NCBI GenBank assembly: GCA_007120815.1
Contig: SKMY01000035.1
Span: forward strand, 1-5,478
Direction of reading: 5' to 3'
DNA from: Syntrophomonadaceae bacterium
GTDB taxonomy: Bacteria; Bacillota_D; Dethiobacteria; DTU022; UBA8154
Length of the DNA: 5,478 nt
Shown here: positions 1-5,170 of the stretch, piece by piece
How the letters are laid out: each line of letters starts with the position of its first letter
How positions within the stretch are numbered: position 1 is the stretch's first letter
The notes under the pieces: generated by a model
Databases searched by the model: none
What the model was told of the DNA's origin: nothing
Seen by the model: only the letters and a program-made list of their open reading frames with translations
Made by a program: the position numbers and the translations under genes

Positions 1-388
1 CACAGACATCGCTTAAGGCCTTCACGTCCGCCGAGGAGTTCACATAAGAAACCACGGCTGCTCCAGGGTACTGTTTTTTCCAGTTGTCCAGGTCCTCCGC
101 TGTAATCATATCCGCCATGGGGCAGCCTGCCGTGTAGTCGGGAAGTAAAACGGTTTTTTGCGGAGACAGCACGGCTGCCACCTCGGCCATGAAATGGACG
201 CCACAGAAAACGATCACATCGATCCCCGGGGCATCTGCCGCTTTTCGGCTTAATTCAAAGGAATCGCCTACATAGTCAGCGGCGTCTATCACTTCGGGAA
301 TCTGGTAGTTATGAGCGAGAAGCAAGGCATTTTTTTGTGTCTTTAGCCTGCCCAGCCTTTCAAAAAGCTCTTCCTTCCGGTTATTCAT
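1..388 (-). CDS. nadA: Quinolinate synthase NadA, N-terminal 129 residues (cut by window edge)
   Basis: NadA is a cytoplasmic [4Fe-4S] enzyme that condenses iminoaspartate with dihydroxyacetone phosphate to give quinolinate in de novo NAD synthesis. My translation from the ATG at 388 shows the family hallmarks in order: LAHNYQ (about residues 24-29), GDSFELSR (41-48), [10 protein letters not shown] (60-69), AGCPMADM (87-94) and [10 protein letters not shown] (115-124). By family knowledge the Cys of the AGCxMA motif (C89) is the first of three cluster ligands; the other two would lie beyond the edge. Family members are about 300 or more residues, so over half is missing. Start choice: an in-frame ATG at 400 lies immediately against the purine run, whereas AGGATG (398-403) sits about 9 nt before the ATG at 388, so 388 is preferred. 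The gene follows niaR on the same strand but has its own promoter and operator in the gap. Confidence 0.95.
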   Translation of the reverse strand, partial: MNNRKEELFERLGRLKTQKNALLLAHNYQIPEVIDAADYVGDSFELSRKAADAPGIDVIVFCGVHFMAEVAAVLSPQKTVLLPDYTAGCPMADMITAEDLDNWKKQYPGAAVVSYVNSSADVKALSDVC

Positions 389-422
389 GACAGTCGACAT
401 CCTTTGCTAAAAAGTTGAGTTC

Positions 423-451
423 ATTATGGCACTATCCCGGTGTCTTGTCAA
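423..451 (-). promoter_or_regulatory. nadA promoter (-35 TTGACA, -10 CATAAT)
   Basis: Read on the minus strand, TTGACA (446-451) is separated by exactly 17 nt from CATAAT (423-428). This is a near-consensus housekeeping sigma promoter whose start would fall around position 416, giving a leader of roughly 28 nt before the ATG at 388. The perfect -35 box lies inside the inverted repeat at 445-463, so an occupied operator would block polymerase. Boxes and spacing are seen directly; activity is inferred. Confidence 0.82.
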
Positions 452-463
452 CTGTCTTGACAA
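441..463. promoter_or_regulatory. Probable NiaR operator upstream of nadA
   Basis: The sequence holds a perfect inverted repeat, TTGTCAA (445-451), 5-nt spacer, TTGACAA (457-463). It also contains two near-identical direct decamers, TGTCTTGTCA (441-450) and TGTCTTGACA (453-462), 12 bp apart. From memory, reported NiaR (YrxA) operators in Firmicutes contain a TGTCTTGACA-like half, which this matches; I could not run a motif search. The site covers the nadA -35 box and lies between niaR and nadA, so repression of nadA by the NiaR-nicotinate complex is the simplest reading. Confidence 0.78.
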
Positions 464-488
464 GTTATTTTGGTCACATGCGCCCGCC

Positions 489-1007
489 CTATTTCACCAG
501 GTAACCTGCCTGATCCAGGACGGAGAGAATCTCATCCAGCACATCCTGGCTCGGGGCTTCAACGGTATGCAGGTGAACGCCACCGGTTAATGTCAACAGG
601 GGGCTGGATCGGGTGGTGGATAGCTTTTTTACAAACTGCTCCACATCTCTTCGACTGGAAATCATCAGGTTTCCCTGGAGTTCCCCGTAAACCGGGTGTT
701 CGATGAACACATCAATGACCGTGCCGCCCAGATCGACGATCATTCCAAGCTCTTTCCCGATCTCATCCCGGGAATGGCGGCAGGCTATGGTAGCCCTGAC
801 CCGCTTTCCATCATCTTCACTGGAATAAAGCAGGTATCCCCGGGGGGTAGCCAGGATCTGTTCACCAGAAGCCCGTAATATAGCTACATCTTGAACAATG
901 ATCTGGCGGCTTACATTTAGCTCACTGGCCAACTGCGTTCCCGTGATAGGGCTTGCTGAATGACCAAGCAGCTTTAAAATGCTGGCTCGCCGTTTTTCAT
1001 TTTCCAC
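489..1007 (-). CDS. niaR: NiaR (YrxA)-type NAD biosynthesis repressor, HTH plus 3H domain
   Basis: A 172-residue cytoplasmic DNA-binding protein. Residues 6-60 form a winged helix-turn-helix of the HTH_11 type (ILKLLGHSASPITGTQLA, then ELNVSRQIIVQDVAILR). Residues 70-172 form a 3H domain, named for its conserved histidines: H78 in CRHS, H104 in EHPVYG, and H145/H147 in GGVHLHT. In the family these histidines, with a nearby acidic residue (probably E86), bind a divalent metal, and the protein uses nicotinic acid as co-repressor of NAD synthesis and niacin uptake genes. Length and architecture are complete. The start is a GTG at 1007 with AGGAG at 1012-1016 and GAGGTGA at 1018-1024 upstream; an ATG at 1000 is out of frame. 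It directly precedes nadA on the same strand, the expected genomic neighbourhood. No copy of the nadA-type operator is visible upstream of niaR, so autoregulation is not evident. Confidence 0.94.
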   Translation of the reverse strand: MENEKRRASILKLLGHSASPITGTQLASELNVSRQIIVQDVAILRASGEQILATPRGYLLYSSEDDGKRVRATIACRHSRDEIGKELGMIVDLGGTVIDVFIEHPVYGELQGNLMISSRRDVEQFVKKLSTTRSSPLLTLTGGVHLHTVEAPSQDVLDEILSVLDQAGYLVK

Positions 1008-1082
1008 CCTGCTCCTGTCACCTCGTTTAGGGATAAAATTTCTGCTTCCTGTATTGCGTTAATTTTGCCTGGTTTATGTGTT

Positions 1083-1091
1083 ATTCTATCA
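1083..1091 (-). promoter_or_regulatory. Candidate extended -10 promoter of niaR
   Basis: On the minus strand the string TGA-TAGAAT gives an extended -10 element (TG at 1090-1091, TAGAAT at 1083-1088). No good -35 box lies 16-18 nt upstream, which is common for extended -10 promoters. Transcription would start near 1077 and give a leader of about 70 nt to the GTG at 1007. It is back to back with the divergent plus-strand element at 1097-1105, so simultaneous use of both is unlikely. Confidence 0.5.
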
Positions 1092-1096
1092 TATTA

Positions 1097-1105
1097 TGAT
1101 ATAAT
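1097..1105 (+). promoter_or_regulatory. Candidate extended -10 promoter of the CC/Se-motif gene
   Basis: TGA-TATAAT is a perfect extended -10 (TG at 1097-1098, TATAAT at 1100-1105). The -35 region (around 1077-1082, TGTGTT) is poor. A start near 1112 would give a leader of about 135 nt before the ATG at 1248, which includes the 41-bp repeat. A 15-bp palindrome, TATCATA-T-TATGATA (1087-1101), straddles this promoter and the divergent niaR promoter. Confidence 0.58.
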
Positions 1106-1185
1106 CATGAAAGGCCGAACGGACCAGCTTAACTTGCCTGAAACGAACCTGAGGCGGCGGGCGGATCGGCTTTCGACCACATAGA

Positions 1186-1226
1186 GGACAACCGGAGCCG
1201 ATACCGGGAAGCGGAAACGCCATTTT
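1186..1226 (+). repeat. 41-bp repeat, plus-strand copy, in the leader of the CC/Se gene
   Basis: This segment is repeated on the opposite strand at 2851-2891. The core of 38 positions (1189-1226) has one mismatch (C at 1212 versus A); extending by GGA/GGG adds one more. Key parts in order are CAACCGGAGCCGATACCGGG, AAG, GGAAACGCC and a T run (T8 in this copy, 1223-1230). Within it, CCGG-N8-CCGG is a small inverted repeat. In this copy GGATCGGCT (1163-1171) can pair with AGCCGATACC (1196-1205), with one bulged A, giving a 9-bp stem, and GCG-GAAA-CGC can form a tiny hairpin just before the T run. It ends 21 nt before the start codon. Confidence 0.88.
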
Positions 1227-1247
1227 TTTTCATAAAGGGGCCACATC

Positions 1248-1547
1248 ATGGACCGCTTGCGTATCCACCCCAGGGCAATGGATTGGATAGAAGACAAAGG
1301 AATGACCCGGCTGACGGTCAGGCAGACATCGGTCATGCCGGGAGGATGCTGCAGCAGCGGAGCGATAGAGCTCATCGCTGAGCCGGGTTCCCCTTCCAAG
1401 CCGGAGGGCTACCAAAAGGTCCAATGCGCCACCGATCTGGTGGTCTATTTTCCTAAGCCTTTGTTCGCCCGATTGTCCGCCCCTCAACTTATTTTGCAAA
1501 ACTACGGCTTTTTTAAAAGCTTGCGTATCGTCGATTCTAGCTGGTAG
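1248..1547 (+). CDS. CC/Se-motif family small protein, cysteine form
   Basis: A 99-residue protein of unknown function. I recognise the layout of the small 'CC/Se motif' (seleno)protein family: an N-terminal helix and strand (residues 5-29, ending LTVRQTSVM), a GGCCSSG motif with adjacent cysteines C34-C35, a polar stretch with EPGSPSKPEGYQKV, a strand before LVVYFPKPLF (64-73), and the closing YGFFKSLRIV segment (86-95). Some relatives carry selenocysteine at the motif; here both codons are TGC, so this is the all-cysteine form. The pair suggests thiol redox or metal chemistry, but that is inference. No signal peptide or membrane segment is visible, so it should be cytoplasmic. The ATG is preceded by AAAGGGG (1234-1240) at 7 nt. 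The 3' end overlaps the convergent methyltransferase gene by 11 bp, and a long leader carries a repeat shared with that gene. Confidence 0.8.
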   Translation: MDRLRIHPRAMDWIEDKGMTRLTVRQTSVMPGGCCSSGAIELIAEPGSPSKPEGYQKVQCATDLVVYFPKPLFARLSAPQLILQNYGFFKSLRIVDSSW

Positions 1548-1561
1548 CTTTTCTAAAAAGC
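1507..1561. repeat. Two AT-rich hairpin-forming palindromes at the convergent gene ends
   Basis: GCTTTT-TT-AAAAGC (1507-1520) and GCTTTT-CTA-AAAAGC (1547-1561) are similar short palindromes on either side of the convergent stop codons (TAG of the CC/Se gene at 1545-1547, TAG of the methyltransferase at 1537-1539 on the minus strand). Each lies just past one gene's stop, inside the other gene's final codons. They could act as weak bidirectional termination sites, but the stems are A/T-rich and lack a GC clamp, so this is tentative. Confidence 0.3.
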
Positions 1562-2823
1562 ACAATGCGGTTGGTATTGGTCCCAGAGCGGTTGTTGTTA
1601 ATGCCCCAAATATTTGAGGTTTTCGTAAAATCCTGCCGGTTAATGAGTACGCCCTGGCAGGAAAAACCGGCTTCCAGGCCCAGGGGAATGACATGTTCTT
1701 CCAGGCGAACCGTGCCGCTTCGAACCTCCCCCACCTCAAACGCCACCCATCCCCCCTGTCGGGTGACCCGAAACAACTCGATGAAAACATCTCCCATAAC
1801 AGTTTTCCAGTCACTTATCTTCCGGGTTACGGTTAGTTTTTTTTCTATGCTCCGGGAATCAATGGCGTTGAACCAGCAGCGAAGCCAATTGTCCTGGCTG
1901 TACTGGACCACATCCAGGAAGGGTGGGGATGTAACGGTGAGCTGAACCGAACCATCGGGAATTTCTGGTGTGCAGCGGGCGTCTTTCTCCAGAAAAAGCG
2001 CAGCATGGCCCGCCTGGCGCAGCCTGTTTACCTCCCCGGTTGTCAGGTTTTTAACCAGGCTAGAAGATTTTTTTAAGATTAATTTCCGGGTATCGCGGTA
2101 TTCCGGCACCTGGTTTCTTTTTTGGTTGATCCGCTGCTGTCTTTCCGGAGAAACCGCCTGGTTGGGCGGCAGGGTATAAACGGAGAAAAACCCCCGAGAG
2201 TGACCGGTTAAGCGATTTGTTGCCACCATACGGATCCAGCGGTCAACATCGTCTTCTGTTCTGCTCTCCAGGCGCTCTTTCAGGTAGCTTCTTAAAGAGA
2301 GTATCTCCCCTTCAGTATCTGGATGAAAAAACATCGATAAATCAATTTCCGCCTTTAGCTGCCGGCTAATGGGTATCTCACCCAGTCGCTTCATCACATC
2401 CTCCAATTCCGGGACGCACAGTCGGGGACGGCACAAAACACCGCTCAAAGGGTTAACATCGTTAGCAATCACTTCGCGGCCCGTCAGGCCTGCCTCCAGC
2501 ACCGTTGTGCCCCGGCCGCTGAAGGGGTCGTAAACCCTGTCGCGTTCTTGAGTGAACAGGGCGATAAAGAAGCGGGGAAGCTGGGGCTTAAAACAGGCCC
2601 GGTAAGATACCTCATGGATTGATGCGGCCTGCCTCTGGCGGGAGGTCCAAAATTCGTTAATATAGACAGGAACCTTGCTGCCAGCCAGGTAGAGGGATTG
2701 GACGTGGGTGCGTTTTTTAAGCGGCGCCTCTTCAAGTGAAAGTTGTTCACCTTCAGCCACAGCATCTATTAAAGAATACCCCTGGAGATAACCATCCAGG
2801 TCCGATATGTTATCTATTCTCAT
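1537..2823 (-). CDS. Solitary DNA methyltransferase (N4-cytosine/N6-adenine type)
   Basis: A 428-residue S-adenosylmethionine-dependent DNA amino-methyltransferase. Visible motifs: a motif X-like stretch ISYRACFKPQLPRFF region (about 72-90), motif I DPFSGRGTT (99-107) for AdoMet binding, an acidic motif II in IANDVNP (119-125), and catalytic motif IV TSPPF (298-302), followed by a motif V/VI-like strand GGWVAFEVGEV (357-367). TSPPF is typical of N4-cytosine enzymes, but target base and recognition site cannot be read from sequence. Linear order is X-I-(about 190-residue variable region, likely target recognition)-IV, the alpha-type order, whereas the DPF-x-G-x-GTT form of motif I is usual in beta-class enzymes. 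No restriction endonuclease gene is nearby, so it looks like an orphan or epigenetic enzyme. Start ATG at 2823 with AGAAGGT (2836-2842), a rather long spacing. Its leader holds the 41-bp repeat shared with the CC/Se gene. Confidence 0.88.
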   Translation of the reverse strand: MRIDNISDLDGYLQGYSLIDAVAEGEQLSLEEAPLKKRTHVQSLYLAGSKVPVYINEFWTSRQRQAASIHEVSYRACFKPQLPRFFIALFTQERDRVYDPFSGRGTTVLEAGLTGREVIANDVNPLSGVLCRPRLCVPELEDVMKRLGEIPISRQLKAEIDLSMFFHPDTEGEILSLRSYLKERLESRTEDDVDRWIRMVATNRLTGHSRGFFSVYTLPPNQAVSPERQQRINQKRNQVPEYRDTRKLILKKSSSLVKNLTTGEVNRLRQAGHAALFLEKDARCTPEIPDGSVQLTVTSPPFLDVVQYSQDNWLRCWFNAIDSRSIEKKLTVTRKISDWKTVMGDVFIELFRVTRQGGWVAFEVGEVRSGTVRLEEHVIPLGLEAGFSCQGVLINRQDFTKTSNIWGINNNRSGTNTNRIVLFRKATS

Positions 2824-2850
2824 ATTTATAATGACACCTTCTAACAGGTT

Positions 2851-2891
2851 AAAATGGCGTTTCCTCTTCCCGGTATCGGCTCCGGTTGCCC
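2851..2891 (-). repeat. 41-bp repeat, minus-strand copy, in the leader of the methyltransferase gene
   Basis: This is the inverted partner of 1186-1226 and ends 27 nt before the methyltransferase ATG. In this copy the outer edge carries a tandem octamer, GCAACCGG twice (2881-2897 region, minus strand), and CCGG-GCAA-CCGG could form a short stem with a GNRA-type loop. Upstream, GCGCTTTCC on the minus strand is complementary, with one bulge, to GGAAACGC inside the repeat. The pairings differ from those available to the other copy, so a single conserved RNA fold is not demonstrated. The T run here is only four long. Confidence 0.88.
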
Positions 2892-3024
2892 GGTTGCTCT
2901 TCGCGGAAAGCGCTGGAGCTCACATAGTTCTCCTAACTTAAGTAAAGTAATTGGCTATTTTCTACTCTAATTCCTTCAAAAACCTTTCCCCAGAAATCCG
3001 GTATACTTTTTGATTCTTCTAAGA

Positions 3025-3030
3025 TATAAT
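3025..3030 (+). promoter_or_regulatory. Candidate -10 box of the FAD oxidoreductase gene
   Basis: A perfect TATAAT lies 35 nt before the GTG start at 3066, in an AT-rich stretch. No convincing -35 hexamer is found at 16-18 nt (TATACT at 3002-3007 is poor) and there is no TGn extension. Position and consensus make it the best candidate in the spacer. Confidence 0.42.
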
Positions 3031-3065
3031 GAGTAAAATTTCTCTTTCCTGGAGGTTCCACCGCC

Positions 3066-4190
3066 GTGGAAAAAGTTGATGTCGTGATTATCGGAGCAGG
3101 TGTAATCGGCCTGGCTATCGCCCTGGAAACAGCAAAAAAACATCCGAAAAAAACCATCATCCTCTTAGAGCAGCATGATACCTTCGGCCAGGAGACATCC
3201 AGCCGTAACAGCGAGGTTATCCACGCCGGCATCTATTATCCAACGGGTAGCCTGAAAACCCGGTTATGCGTTGAAGGAAAAGACCTCTTGTATGACTTCT
3301 GCAGCCAGTGGAAAATCCCCCATCAAAAAATTGGGAAGCTGATCATCGCCCGAAATCTATTGGAAATACCTGTGCTGCATGAATTGATAAAACAGGGATT
3401 ACAAAACGGGGTTGAGGACCTGACATTTTTGGAAAAAACCCGGGTCCGTCAAATAGAACCCCATATTTATGCCGAAGCGGCGATCCTTTCACCGTCTACG
3501 GGAATTATCCATTCACACCGGCTTTTATCTCGTCTGGACTTTCTGGCCCGTCAAAGCGGCGTTCTAATGGGATACCGGCATCGGGTCACCGAACTTGAAC
3601 CTTTGGATGACGGATACCAGGTGCATTTTATCGATGCCGAAAACCGGCCCGATACCATTGCGTGTCAGTGGTTGATCAACGCTGCCGGGCTTTATGCCGA
3701 CCGCATCGCTGCCATGCAGGGTATTGATATTGACCAGGTGGGCTACCGAATAACGCCCTGCAAGGGCGAATACTTCAGTATCGACTCTGCCAAGTCAAGC
3801 CTGGTCACCCGACTTGTATATCCTCCGCCTCTGGAGGAATTAAAAGGCCTGGGCGTGCACCTGACGCGTTCCCTGGACGGTCGGGCCCGGCTGGGCCCCA
3901 ATGCATTTTTCGTTGATGAAATCGATTACAGGGTTGATCCGGAGCATGCCCGGGAGTTCTATGAAACCGCCTGTACATTCCTGCCCTTCCTGGAATACTC
4001 CGACCTGCAGCCGGAAATGGCCGGAATCCGCCCCAAGCTGCAGGGTTCTGAACACGGTTTTAAAGATTTTGTTATCCGTCATGAAGCAGATCGCGGCCTG
4101 GAAGGTGTAATTAACCTTCTGGGCATTGAATCGCCGGGCCTGACCTGCTGCCTGAGCATTTCCCGGGAAATAGGTCAGATGATTTATTAG
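3066..4190 (+). CDS. L-2-hydroxyglutarate dehydrogenase-like FAD oxidoreductase (DAO family)
   Basis: A complete 374-residue cytoplasmic flavoprotein. The N-terminus carries the FAD dinucleotide-binding fold: VVIIGAGVIGLAIA (6-19, GxGxxG at 10-15), with E35 closing the second strand (IILLEQH). The block SSRNSEVIHAGIYYPTGSLK (45-64), then LCVEGKDLLYDFC and GKLIIA, is the signature seen in human L2HGDH and E. coli LhgO (YgaF), which oxidise L-2-hydroxyglutarate to 2-oxoglutarate and pass electrons to the quinone pool. The usual second flavin contact is INAAGLYADRIA. The C-terminus has GIESPGLTCCLSISREIG, the family's closing FAD motif, and stops there, so it lacks the extra [2Fe-2S] BFD-like domain of longer clostridial relatives. 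Substrate specificity is inferred, so I withhold a symbol. GTG start with GGAGGT (3051-3056) 9 nt upstream. It appears monocistronic. Confidence 0.88.
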   Translation: MEKVDVVIIGAGVIGLAIALETAKKHPKKTIILLEQHDTFGQETSSRNSEVIHAGIYYPTGSLKTRLCVEGKDLLYDFCSQWKIPHQKIGKLIIARNLLEIPVLHELIKQGLQNGVEDLTFLEKTRVRQIEPHIYAEAAILSPSTGIIHSHRLLSRLDFLARQSGVLMGYRHRVTELEPLDDGYQVHFIDAENRPDTIACQWLINAAGLYADRIAAMQGIDIDQVGYRITPCKGEYFSIDSAKSSLVTRLVYPPPLEELKGLGVHLTRSLDGRARLGPNAFFVDEIDYRVDPEHAREFYETACTFLPFLEYSDLQPEMAGIRPKLQGSEHGFKDFVIRHEADRGLEGVINLLGIESPGLTCCLSISREIGQMIY

Positions 4191-4212
4191 CGCACCCGAA
4201 TGCATTAAGTGT

Positions 4213-4245
4213 CAAAACAGCAATACAAAACACCTTACAAAACAC
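4213..4245. repeat. Short tandem CAAAACA array upstream of the coat-type gene
   Basis: CAAAACA occurs at 4213, 4226 and 4238, and again at 4334. The two central copies extend to a perfect 10-bp direct repeat, TACAAAACAC (4224-4233 and 4236-4245), with a 12-bp period. The array sits in the AT-rich spacer between the FAD oxidoreductase and the coat-type gene, about 120 nt before the latter's start. It could be a regulator binding array or simple low-complexity sequence. I find no confident promoter in this spacer; TATAAA at 4284-4289 lacks a partner -35. Confidence 0.45.
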
Positions 4246-4361
4246 AGATAAATGCGTATTCTTTTTGGCTTTTATTCCGTAAGTATAAAACGAAACGTTC
4301 AAGGAAAAATATGAAGAGCACCATTAGATGATTCAAAACACCATGCGCGGAGGGATACATT

Positions 4362-4817
4362 TTGAACGTTACGTTAAGCCAAAAGGAAAGAACGCTTTTA
4401 GAGGATCAAAAGGCCCATGAAGAGGTCTGTGTAGCCAAGTACAAAACATACGCCCAGCAGGCCCAGGATCCCCAGTTGAAAAATCTCTTTACGTCTTACG
4501 CAGAAAAAGAGCAGCAGCACCTGAACACCATCAACCAGCTCCTTTCGGGTCAAGTCCCGCAGCTTCAGGGACAGCAGCAGAACCAGGGGGTTCCCGGGCA
4601 AAACATTCAAGGCACGTACAACGCCCACGACGCAGGACTTTGCAGCGATATGTTGATGACAGAAAAATATGTTTCAGGCACCTACAATACCGCTATTTTT
4701 GAATGCCAGGACAACAACGTCCGCCAGGTCTTAAACCATATCCAAAAAGAAGAACAGGAGCACGGTGAGGGCATCTTCAATTACATGAAAAATAGCGGAA
4801 TGTATAACCCGTCGTAA
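4362..4817 (+). CDS. CotF-family spore-coat / ferritin-like protein
   Basis: A 151-residue protein of the Coat_F family, a ferritin-like four-helix bundle associated with spores. The first helical pair holds KAHEEVCVAKYKTYAQQA (17-34) and FTSYAEKEQQHLNTINQLL (43-61, E50 and H53 as ExxH). A glutamine- and glycine-rich linker follows (63-86). The second pair holds MLMTEKYVSGTYNTAIFEC (97-115) and VLNHIQKEEQEHGEGIFNYM (123-142, E131 and H134 as ExxH). The two ExxH repeats resemble ferritin/rubrerythrin metal ligands, but metal binding in CotF proteins is not established. The start is a TTG preceded by GGAGGGA (4349-4355) at 6 nt; no in-frame ATG or GTG fits better. The family points to expression during sporulation, though no sporulation-sigma promoter can be read with confidence. 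It is likely a single-gene unit. Confidence 0.87.
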   Translation: MNVTLSQKERTLLEDQKAHEEVCVAKYKTYAQQAQDPQLKNLFTSYAEKEQQHLNTINQLLSGQVPQLQGQQQNQGVPGQNIQGTYNAHDAGLCSDMLMTEKYVSGTYNTAIFECQDNNVRQVLNHIQKEEQEHGEGIFNYMKNSGMYNPS

Positions 4818-4829
4818 GACCGAGGCATG

Positions 4830-4873
4830 AGGAAGCACGGGGACGAAGCACGGGGACGGTTCTCTTGCTTCCT
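4830..4873. repeat. REP-like repeat: inverted AGGAAGCA arms enclosing a 13-bp tandem duplication
   Basis: AGGAAGCA (4830-4837) and TGCTTCCT (4866-4873) are perfect 8-bp inverted arms. Between and overlapping them, GAAGCACGGGGAC occurs twice head to tail (4832-4844, 4845-4857), leading into GGTTCTC. From memory, strings like ACGGGGACGGTTCTC recur in Peptococcaceae and Moorella-type genomes as interspersed REP-like elements; I could not search for this. The element starts 12 nt after the coat-type gene's stop and is followed by a T/C-rich tract (to about 4892), so it could also serve as that gene's transcription terminator. Confidence 0.65.
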
Positions 4874-5137
4874 TCCTTTTCTTGCCTTTTTCCAAGAAAG
4901 CAGCACAGGACAGCCCCCTTAACCCCTTAACCCTTGTTTTATTATCTTCTTTTCTTGCATCCATCCATCACTCCTTCTTTCTTCCCGAGCTTTCCTACAA
5001 GCCCGTGCATCCCTACAAGTTCCCGGTGACCGAGGTAGCCTGGGGGAAATTGACGACGATCTCTGTTTTGGTTGTCTTCCATCCTACTGCGGCTAAAAAC
5101 CGTATAATTGGGCAGGTTCAGCTGTGAGCGAATTCTT

Positions 5138-5165
5138 TTGTTTTGCATCGGTTTTATGCTATAAT
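5138..5165 (+). promoter_or_regulatory. mnmG promoter with extended -10
   Basis: TGC-TATAAT gives a perfect extended -10 (TG 5157-5158, TATAAT 5160-5165). TTGTTT (5138-5143) is a fair -35 at 16 nt spacing. Transcription would start near 5172, at the left arm of the inverted repeat at 5171-5188, leaving a leader of about 65 nt before the GTG at 5238. Confidence 0.75.
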
Positions 5166-5170
5166 ATTCC

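Noticed and set aside
389..400. Alternative in-frame ATG at 400 for nadA
   Set aside because: It abuts the purine run with no spacer, whereas the ATG at 388 has normal spacing from AGGATG.
470..878. Plus-strand open frames of 78 and 60 residues opposite niaR
   Set aside because: They are antisense to the 3H domain coding sequence, with no start signals or recognisable product.
1186..1226. Known riboswitch (cobalamin, c-di-GMP, glycine, ZTP, T-box) in the repeated leader
   Set aside because: None of the consensus boxes I can recall for these classes line up, and the two copies do not support one shared fold.
1342..1365. SECIS-like hairpin after the CC motif (GCTGCAGC palindrome)
   Set aside because: The motif codons are TGC TGC, not TGA, so no selenocysteine insertion is needed, and the palindrome follows from the Cys-Cys-Ser-Ser codons.
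1230..1814. Minus-strand open frame of 194 residues across the convergent gene ends
   Set aside because: It overlaps the CC/Se gene antisense and the methyltransferase 3' end in another frame. It has no ribosome binding site and its peptide resembles no family, whereas both overlapped frames carry recognisable motifs.
1565..1945. Plus-strand open frame of 126 residues inside the methyltransferase gene
   Set aside because: It is antisense to the catalytic TSPPF half of the methyltransferase, with no start signal and low-information composition.
3840..4205. Minus-strand open frame of 121 residues opposite the FAD oxidoreductase
   Set aside because: It is antisense to a well-supported gene that includes the C-terminal FAD motif, and no start signal or family resemblance is visible.
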